Positions 56,717 to 64,000 of a stretch of DNA of 64,000 bases are shown in pieces. Source of the DNA: Linnemannia hyalina (lineage: Eukaryota > Mortierellomycota > Mortierellomycetes > Mortierellales > Mortierellaceae); assembly GCA_019671135.1 (NCBI GenBank), contig JAHRHY010000010.1, positions 2,108,001-2,172,000 on the forward strand, in the 5' to 3' direction. How positions within the stretch are numbered: the stretch's first letter is position 1; the number at the start of each line of letters is the position of its first letter. The notes beneath the pieces were generated by a model, which saw nothing but the letters and a program-made list of their open reading frames with translations, did not search any database and had not been told where the DNA came from. A program made the translations under genes and the position numbers.

Positions 56717-57167
56717 GGAGGCCATCCATGTTCGGCTCCACCAACCATAGACTACAGTATAAAAATATCTGTCAACACCTATTAAAACAGTGTGTTCCTT
56801 GAGAGTACAACAAATCTCATCAGCTTTTTCCTTCCACCAGTCTCCATTTTCTACATTCACCACCACTACTTTGTAACATCATCTACTTTAGCTGAGAAAG
56901 CCTTGGACATGATCATCTCATATTGGATCCTGGATATTACAGATAGTAATTTCCTTTCCAATATGAGATGATCATGTCCAAGGCTTTCTCAGCTAAAGTA
57001 GATGATGTTACAAAGTAGTGGTGGTGAATGTAGAAAATGGAGACTGGTGGAAGGAAAAAGCTGATGAGATTTGTTGTACTCTCAAGGAACACACTGTTTT
57101 AATAGGTGTTGACAGATATTTTTATACTGTAGTCTATGGTTGGTGGAGCCGAACATGGATGGCCTCC
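56717..57167. repeat. Terminal palindrome, right (211-bp arms, 29-bp loop)
   Basis: Mirror image of the left palindrome, including the loop sequence, so both ends are in the same (not flip-flopped) configuration. Confidence 0.93.
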
Positions 57168-57170
57168 TAG

Positions 57171-59719
57171 GTGAAGGTCGCCAGTTTGTCTGGGATGATG
57201 CCACCGAGTCCGCTTTTCGTGCACTCAAGGATGCCATCAGCTCTGCCCCAGTATTACGCATCTTTGACCCAGACCTACCCTCGATCGTCGAGACCGATGC
57301 ATCGGGTTATGCTGTTGGCGCGGTCCTCTTCCAGATAGCGGCCCCTTCATGTGCAGAGGATATAAAAAGGCATATAAAAAATATCCAAAGTCCAAGGAAC
57401 GGAGTGTTGACTTCCATAACTGGCATATCTCTTCATAGTGGGCAACAGAACACAGAATAAAATAGCAATAGACAGCACAAGAATTTTTAAAATGTAATCT
57501 CTCCCCTGTATTTCACGACAAAGATACAGTTGAGAATACAAGTGCTTTAGATGATCACATACAAGAACTACTCTGTCGAATCTTGCAGTGAGGGTTACAG
57601 GTTAATAGTAGATGGACATATTCAAGAGTTTGGTGTGCGAAAAATAAGAAGACTTTGTTGTTTGGAGAATAGGTTGGTGTTTAGTAGGATAGTTAAACAA
57701 AAAATGTTACAATGGTTGTCTTATATGCTTGGTATCATACATACACTCTCCTCTAATGGACGCGGTGGATATCGTCAAGATCTGCAGAGATGTAACAAAC
57801 ACCATATGATAATTTGGACTTGAAAGGCCTCCATAGACGCTGATGGGTTTGCACGACCCGTGGCCTTCACCTCGCGAAAGATGAATTCTGCAGAACAGAA
57901 TTACCCAACTCATGAGCAAGAGCTCCTCGCTGTGGTCCACGCACTCAAGACCTGGCGGTATTACCTTGACGGCTCCCATTTTATTGTGTATACCGATCAT
58001 GATACGCTCCGTCATTTCCCCACGCAACCCAAGCTCACTCGAAGACAAGCACGTTGGATGGAGCTTCTACAAGAGTATGACTTTGATTTCAAGTTCAAGC
58101 GTGGCGCTGACAATGTCGTTCCTGATGCCCTCTCTCGGCGTCCGGACCACCGCGTACCAAACCCCCCACCCCTCTCAGTCAATGCACTTGACCTTCAAGC
58201 GGACACAGGTTTGAGGCAGCGCCTGATCGAAGGGTATCAAAACGATCCTCGTCTTGGCCCTATCTATCAAAGCTGCCTCCGAGGCAAGTCGCCATCCCTT
58301 TACTCATTGTATAATGGCTTATTGTATGTTGAGCGGCATGGTGATACCCTACTCTGCATACCAAAGTTCTCTGACCTACGCCTTCTTCTTCTTCATGATG
58401 TTCATGATGCCGCCATTGCTGGCCACCTGGGGTTCGATAAAACGTACACTACCTTACGCCGCCTGGCCTACTGGCCCAAGATGTCTGTTGATGTCCGTAA
58501 CTACGTGGCTTCTTGCTCAAGCTGCCAGCGAAACAAGGCTGTTCGTCGCCTTCCTGCCGGTCTGCTCCATCCCTTGGAAGTTCCTGAGCAGCGCTGGGAT
58601 ACCGTTACCATGGATTTTGTCGTCAAGTTACCTATGACCGCCCGAAAGCACGATGCCATTACCGTCTTTGTAGACAAGGTCTCAAAACAAGTGCACTTCG
58701 CCCCAAGTCGCACCACAGACACCGCCACCGATGTTGCCAATTGTTTCTTCTCCAACATCTTTCGCCTCCATGGTCTTCCCCTCACCATCGTCTCCGACAG
58801 AGATACAAAATTCACCAGCACTTTTTGGCGTCGACTACAGGAACGCTTAGGCACCAAGCTTGCCATGTCCTCCTCCTTCCACCCACAGACGGACGGCCAG
58901 TCGGAAAGGGCCATTCAAACCCTCAAGACCATGCTGCGCGCCCTGGTGAATCACAAACAAGACGACTGGGACCTGTACCTACCTGCCGCCGAGTTCGCAT
59001 ACAACAATGCGGCCCACTCGTCCACAGGCGTCTCGCCATTTTTTCTGAACCATGGTTTCCATCCTCGAGTACCGGCCTCTCTCCTCGGACCCACGGGTGT
59101 CTCTGACCCTGCTTCCTTGTCGGACTTTGACTCGTTTGTCTATGCTCAGCAATCAGCCCTCGCTACTGCCCGCGATAGTCTCCTTACCGCACAAGCCGTA
59201 CAGGCCAAGCATGCCGATGCTCACCGTCGTTCCCACTCTTACCAAGTCGGCGATCAAGTCCTTCTTAGCACCGAGAACATCACAACAGCCTACGACTCCA
59301 GCCGACCAGCCTCCTCCCTTCAGGCCCGTTACTTTGGTCCCTTCACCCTGCTGGCACAACGTTCGCCGGTCTCCTTTCAGGTGGAGCTTCCTCCCACCAT
59401 GCGCATTCATGATGTGTTCCATGTCGACCGCCTCAAACCATACCTCCCCTCCCCGGAGTCGTTGGGCCGTCGGGTAGCACCTCCACCCGACCCCGAAATT
59501 GTTGATGGAGAAATTGAGTACGAGGTTGAAGCCATCTTGGACCACCGCACAAAGCGCCGCAAGATCGAGTTTCTTGTCAAATGGCTCGGATACGATGCAG
59601 CCAAGGACTCCACCTGGGTTCCCTTCAAGGACATGGCCAATAGTCCGGATATTCTTCGCACATACTGTCAAACACACGATCTGCTTTATTTATTAGGGGA
59701 AGGTGTCACAGTATCATAA
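57171..59719 (+). pseudogene. G2 Pol, second part: RNase H, integrase, chromodomain (interrupted by M3)
   Basis: Continues the same frame: EGRQFVWDDATESAFRALK, RNase H (VETDASGYAVGAVLFQ up to the M3 insertion, then AEQNYPTHEQELLAVVHAL and YTDHDTLR). Integrase follows with its zinc finger (GHLGFDKTYTTLRR...CSSCQRNK), VTMDFVVKLP, VSDRDTKFTS and DGQSERAIQTL. The C-terminal chromodomain reads YEVEAILDHR...FLVKWLGYDAAKDSTWVP. With RD-2 and M3 excised the frame is intact, which suggests both insertions are recent. Confidence 0.92.
57338..57832 (+). mobile_element. M3, 495-bp non-autonomous element
   Basis: Inserted in the RNase H region of G2 with target duplication ATA (57335-57337 and 57833-57835). 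Near-identical to M1, including the 90-codon frame (57551-57823). Excision restores VLFQIDADGF. Confidence 0.93.
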
Positions 59720-59943
59720 TCTGTTGTGACCCTAGATCATTAGCGTCATCTAACCACTGTCTCATCTAACCACATTATCACCTAATTACATCCCCATCTA
59801 ACCACATCACCACCTCACCACATCACCACCATCCTGGAGCCCATAGCCTAGCACACATAAATACCCTGGCTCCCCTGTACAATAAACACCATCCGTTTCT
59901 GCCTCCTGCTCTTGTCTATCACCCTTCTTCTGTTGCTATTACA
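59704..59943 (+). repeat. G2 3' LTR (240 bp)
   Basis: Partner of 45928-46167. The pol stop codon (59717-59719) lies just inside it. The 5 bp after it are GTGGG. Confidence 0.93.
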
Positions 59944-60905
59944 GTGGGGTACTATATCTGTTATGAACACGCTTTGGCCAGGCAATAGAGATGTTGTCAA
60001 ATTCCACAATTCCAACTTTGCTAAATTTACGAATGACGTTAGAAGATGCATCCCTCGAAGGAAACATTCCTTTTTGCGAGCCAGCAACTAGCGTGATGGC
60101 AGTACATCCAGGCTCGCGCTTAAATGTCCTTATTTCGCCCAAAATAACTTTCTCTTTGCGGCCCCTTCATGTGCAGAGGATATAAAAAGGCATATAAAAA
60201 ATATCCAAAGTCCAAGGAACGGAGTGGTGACTTCCATAACTGGCATATCTCTTCATAGTGGGCAACAGAACACAGAATAAAATAGCAATAGACAGCACAA
60301 GAATTTTTAAAATGTAATCTCTCCCCTGTATTTCGCCCCAAAGATACAGTTGAGAGTACAAGTGCTTTAGATGATCACATACAAGAACTACTCTGGCGAA
60401 TCTTGCAGTGAGGGTTACAGGTTAATAGTAGATGGACACATTCAAGAGTGTGGTGTGCGAAAAATAAGAAGACTTTGTTGTTTGGAGAATAGGTTGGTGT
60501 TTAGTAGGATAGTTAAACAAAAAATGTTACAATGGTTGTCTTATATGCTTGGTATCATATATACATTCTCATCCCATAGTCGCTATGGATATTGTCGAGA
60601 TCTACAGAGATGTAACAAACACCATATGATAACTTGGACGTGAAAGGCCTCCTTTCCCATTTACCTCTTCTACATGTCCTTCCACAAAGTATATAGGTCT
60701 ATTGTTAAAGGAATAGTTAGCCAGCAAAAGTGTAATAAGCTCGGGGTTCTTAAAGTTTTGCCACATATATCCATACTTCTTAGAGGTTACCGAATTCCAC
60801 CAGTGACAATAAGCAAACAGTTTCTCATGTGGAAAATGTACAGCCACCATCGAGGTAATGCATTTTGCACGTTCCTCCCACTGCATCTCAAGAGTGTCCT
60901 TATTT
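59944..60905 (-). pseudogene. RD-3 Rep-like fragment (split by M4)
   Basis: Minus-strand C-terminal third of a Rep-like gene. From about 60905 it reads WEERAKCITSM, FAYCHWWNSVTSKKYG and LLLANYSFNNRPIYF up to the M4 insertion. It then resumes at 60157 with GEIRTFKREPGC and ITLVAGSQKGMFPS, and ends at VHNRYSTPL, where the G2 LTR begins. Much closer to RD-1 than to RD-2, and it keeps the Trp codon that is TGA in RD-1. No N-terminal part or transposase was seen. Confidence 0.75.
60158..60652 (+). mobile_element. M4, 495-bp non-autonomous element
   Basis: Inserted in the RD-3 Rep-like fragment with target duplication TTT (60155-60157 and 60653-60655). Near-identical to M2. Contains the same 90-codon frame (60371-60643). 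Confidence 0.92.
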
Positions 60906-61805
60906 CATGGACGCAGGCCATGCGATTAAGCTGCGTCTTTCTTCCGGCATGTGACTTGAAGTGCCTGGAGATCATAATATATCACGTGATCCTTCTGTGA
61001 ACCAATCACATTCGGCCCCTGCCTAGGTGGATATGTTGGGTCAGATCAGTCATTCTGGATACCATGTCCCTAGGAAAGTACTTTAGGATGATGTTTCTCG
61101 CCGGTGCCTACTAATAGTTTATTGTTAAGACACCTCCTACGGATATGGTTATGTAGTTTTTAAAAGAAAATAAGATTTCTTGGGTTTGATATTATCAAAA
61201 GATGGGGTATAGACGCGTGAAGATGTCGCCTAAACAACAACAATAAATCATTGTTGTCGTTTTTTGTACTTGCGTTTTTTCGACTTGAAAAAGTCGTTTT
61301 TGACTCTTGTCCATTAATGTGGATTTGTAGTAGTTGATCTCAGGAACTCGCTAGTATAGTTTTCAAAGAGATTGGCTGTGAATTGGCTGAGAAAATGATG
61401 AAAGAAAACTTCCAGCGCTTCTAAAAATCCGTCTTAATGGACAACTTTTTGATTGTACCGTGTAATAGTCAAGTTATTTTGTTGTTTTCTACCTGAATGA
61501 TGGCTATGGGTCAAAGGATTAGAATAAGGTCCTTAACAAGAATAATGTGTGTCTTTTGGTGCGATGGAAAGGAAAAAAGTAGGTGAGTATGCATGGAAAG
61601 GTTTGATTCTGTACGCTACTGTTCGTCTCAGGTATTCCTCAACTGTAATACTCGTTTAATATGTGAGATACAAGAGAAAGAAAAACAAGATAAAGTAGAG
61701 AGAGAGAGAGAGAACAGAGAGAGAGAAAGGGAGAATGGAGATAAAGGTAAACCAATCTGCGCATCTACTCATGCTATAAAAAAAAGAATATGTATAATAC
61801 GTGTT
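60906..61805. other. Spacer with GA microsatellite
   Basis: 900 bp between the RD-3 fragment and the second MULE gene. A (GA)n-rich tract lies at about 61697-61735. No coding region or TIR was recognised. Confidence 0.4.
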
Positions 61806-64000
61806 TTAATGTTGTCGCGGCCGTTTGTTGTTGAGACCTTGACCCTGCAGAGGAGGAAAAGATGACTCAAATAGATCGAGCGCCTCTTTCACTTTCGTTT
61901 GGATTTGCAACCCCAAAGGATAGTCTGCTTTCTTGTCCCTCAATTCATTCAGGTGCCCGAGACGTTGGATGTATATGCTAAGGAGATCCACCTCGGGAAC
62001 AGCTGCAGTCGCAGGGTCGTCGTGGACGTATGGTTCGAGCATCCCCGGATGAAAGTTCGCTTGGTGTTCCCAGAAATCGGCGCGAAAGAAAGTGATAGGA
62101 GGTAGTTCCACCTGCACCAGGGCAATATGCTTGCAGCAGCTCCCGTGGTCGTGGAAGTACTTGCAGGAGCATTCCATGATGTGGCCAATAGGTGTCTTGG
62201 AAAAGTCGATCTTGACGTCGTAGCCAACAGCAGGGTTCGTAAAGGACTCCACATAGAGAGTAACGTCAGACGTTTGCTTGATGTAAGCACCTATATATCC
62301 CCTTGATTCCCTGGTCTTGATGTGTTCGGTTGCAAGTGTGGTGAGTTGGAGTTCCTCTAATTGTGCAGGGTTCATTCGGCCAACGTTGACGATGCTCCGT
62401 ATGCACTTTTGTTGGAAGTGCGGGACTGCCAAGATAGCAAGGACATAGATGACTGTATCCGGGCGTCGCTGCTGCTTGTCTCTGAAGAAGTGGCGCTTGA
62501 GAGTATTATGCCAGGACTCGATGTAGTTGTTTGTATCGATAGAGGCGTAGGATATATCTTGACGGTAGCAAAGCATCCAACTCTCTTGTACCTCCTTAAC
62601 CTGCCACTCGTGTGGCTTGAACATAGACTTGCCAAAGTAGTTCTTGTCGAGATAGTCCATAAGATCCTTCTGGTTGCTCCAGATCTTGCGGAAGGTCTTG
62701 ATGAGCTCCTGAGCCATCGCATTGCTCCTTTCATACAAGATCTTGCGAAGATCAGATCGGAACTAAAGGTTGGTAGGAAAAGATTAATCATCATTAATTG
62801 TATCTACTACATGTAACTGGCGCACCGGTGTTCAGCATGTCGAATCTTTTCACTTACCTGTTTTATGGTATTTTCTTTTTCTATGTCTGAGAGGGCTTTT
62901 AGTCCCTTCATCCTGCTCTTGACCTGACGCTCCCACACCCTTAGGACGTGCCATGCACAATAGAGGATGGGCACTCCAGGGAAAACGGTCTTCATAGCCA
63001 GGATCTCACTACCGCCTTGATCCGTGATAATGGCGTTCGGAAGGAAATTGTACTCTTTGGTGTCGGTAGAGAAGAGGACTTTCATCTTTCTACAAATGGC
63101 AAGTAACCAGTTTGACAAGATGAAGGCATCGCCAGTCTTTGTAAGAAGAAATGCAACAGGGATACCGAACCCTGTATCTGCGTTCTTTACGACAAGAGTG
63201 AACAAGTTCGTCGCATGCCTAAGAAGAATTAATAGAGGAGGGTAAGTAAAAACACTTATACAAATATCGCTGAAGCACTGCAAAGAGAAAATAAACATAC
63301 CCAAACACATTATGGGTTCCATCAAAGCATATCGCTCTTCCATGGGTCCTGAGCTGCTGTAGTTGCCACAAGGAAGCGAACCCAAAATATAGACCACTTG
63401 TTGTGTCCTCCTTATCATAGAAAGTGAACGCGCTGTTCCTTTCAAATTCCTCCATCCATTTTATAGCGGACAAAACTGGATCCGGGTCCTTTCTCATTTT
63501 GGCGGTTGTTATCCTGTGCCATATATTGTAGACGTCGTCGTAAGTAATGAAGTCGTCTCGCGACAACTGCTGCCCGTTTCCTCGTGTGATCTTCATGAAT
63601 TTATCGTAGTCCAGTGTCAGCTGTTGCATTACTCGTTGAATGGTTGATCCTTGGTTTAGCAGACGCTCGATTGTGGCCTTGATAGCTGCCGACTTTTGTC
63701 GTGTGCCAAGATCGGTGATGTCGCCAATGGAGTGGTTGTGTTGATAATGATACTCGACAATACACCCTGGCTTATTAAAGCCATCTGCCATTGGTATCGG
63801 CTGGAACAAGGCATAGATCCTGGAGAGGCAGCCCTTCTTGATCCCTTCTTTTCGCAGCCTGGGTTTGCCCTCCTTTCCTCCCTTGACAAGGTCCTTCCGC
63901 ACTTGCTTTTGGCCGGCGCATTGGCAGGTGTAAGTGAGCCGACATTGATCCTTGACAGGATACTTGTAGGTCTTTGAGAGACGAAAGTTGGTGGAGATAG
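61806..64000 (-). CDS. Second MULE transposase (5' end beyond the window)
   Basis: Minus-strand exons are >64000-63301, 63218-62858 and 62762-61806. Introns 63300-63219 (donor GTATGT) and 62857-62763 (donor GTAAGT) are GT-AG and keep frame. The N-terminal part has a Cys/His region (YTCQCAG...KKGC...YHYQHNHS). The core has ICFDGTHNVFG (D), NAIITDQGG (D), LYCAWHVLRVW and DTNNYIESWHNTLK (E), followed by a SWIM finger (ECSCKYFHDHGSCCKHIA). The end is Arg/Gln/His. No Ulp1 domain is visible in the part present. It is a different subfamily from the MULE at 27168-32797. Confidence 0.88.

Larger units (their letters stand above)
49371..57167. mobile_element. RD-2: 7,797-bp element with 2,191-bp TIRs
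   Basis: Complete element inserted in G2 pol with a 3-bp duplication TAG (49368-49370 and 57168-57170). The tips read GGAGGCCATCCATGTTCGG. Each TIR is 2,191 bp long (49371-51561 and 54977-57167), so more than half of the element is inverted repeat. The 3,415-bp core carries an 81-aa gene and a Rep-like gene on the plus strand and a convergent DDE transposase gene on the minus strand. It is visibly AT-rich against the GC-rich G2 host. The 3-bp duplication and HARBI-like transposase place it nearest PIF/Harbinger. The Rep-like partner and hairpin ends are not part of the classic description of that superfamily. Confidence 0.92.
54977..57167. repeat. RD-2 right TIR (2,191 bp)
   Basis: Inverted copy of 49371-51561, same length. 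Its inner edge lies 19 bp from the start codon of the DDE transposase, so the TIR must contain that gene's promoter. Confidence 0.93.
45928..59943 (+). mobile_element. Ty3/gypsy chromovirus G2 (carrying RD-2 and M3)
   Basis: 240-bp LTRs are present at both ends, with a primer-binding site after the 5' LTR. Removing RD-2 (7,797 + 3 bp) and M3 (495 + 3 bp) leaves 5,718 bp and an unbroken pol frame apart from one TAG. The flanks do not match: CTCCG on the left (inside R3 gag) and GTGGG on the right (inside RD-3). The copy is therefore probably a recombinant of two insertions. Confidence 0.93.

Noticed and set aside
1..64000. tRNA, rRNA, riboswitch or bacterial-type regulatory sites
   Set aside because: None could be recognised. 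Polypurine and primer-binding sites were accepted only next to LTRs.

Overview
The window reads as eukaryotic, most likely fungal, nuclear DNA. Coding regions are split by short GT-AG introns of about 60-150 bp, leaders are pyrimidine-rich, and no operons, rRNA or tRNA genes were seen. A Crinkler-type (CRN) effector gene, a Crypton with a GCR1-like tail, a DIRS element, chromodomain Ty3 elements and FAR1/MULE transposases together point to an early-diverging fungus of the Mucoromycota (Mortierellomycete-like). This lineage call is inference and was not tested by any search. More than 80% of the window is nested mobile DNA.

Layout. 1-2168 is a non-coding repeat, present again in direct orientation at 15867-18031. 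2236-7114 is a hAT element with about 255-bp terminal inverted repeats (TIRs). 7761-12428 is a degenerate DIRS element on the minus strand. 14247-15618 is a two-exon gene for a secreted cysteine-rich protein. 18201-18448 is a small element related to the DIRS ends. 18491-20749 is a pogo/CENP-B-like transposase gene. 21177-22785 is a three-exon CRN gene with a PD-(D/E)XK-like C-terminal domain. 23320-25525 is a Crypton tyrosine-recombinase remnant. 25784-33138 is a 7.4-kb Mutator-like element whose single deduced 1,710-aa product fuses an Ulp1-type cysteine protease to a FAR1/MULE transposase. 33351-34967 is an intact-looking Tc1 element with a TA duplication.

The right half is built around an unusual two-gene element, called RD here (Rep-like plus DDE). 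RD-2 (49371-57167) is complete: 7,797 bp, a TAG target duplication, equal 2,191-bp TIRs, a 211-bp-arm palindrome at each tip and seven 133-bp tandem repeats in each TIR. Its 3.4-kb core encodes an 81-aa protein, a 550-aa protein with replication-initiator-like motif order, and a convergent PIF/Harbinger-like DDE transposase. RD-1 (33334-44974) is an older broken copy with the same convergent order, and RD-3 (59944-60905) is a fragment. Four 495-bp non-autonomous elements (M1-M4), each with a 3-bp target duplication and RD-like tips, lie at 42101, 42743, 57338 and 60158.

Nesting gives a relative history. RD-1 was hit by Tc1 and by Ty3 element G1 (36266-44279, TSD GATGT), and G1 was then hit by M1 and M2. 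Ty3 element G2 (45928-59943) was hit by RD-2 and M3. RD-3 was hit by M4 and by the right end of G2. A second MULE transposase runs off the right edge of the window (61806-64000). The secreted protein and the CRN are the only clearly non-transposon genes. All identities come from reading motifs; no database search was run.
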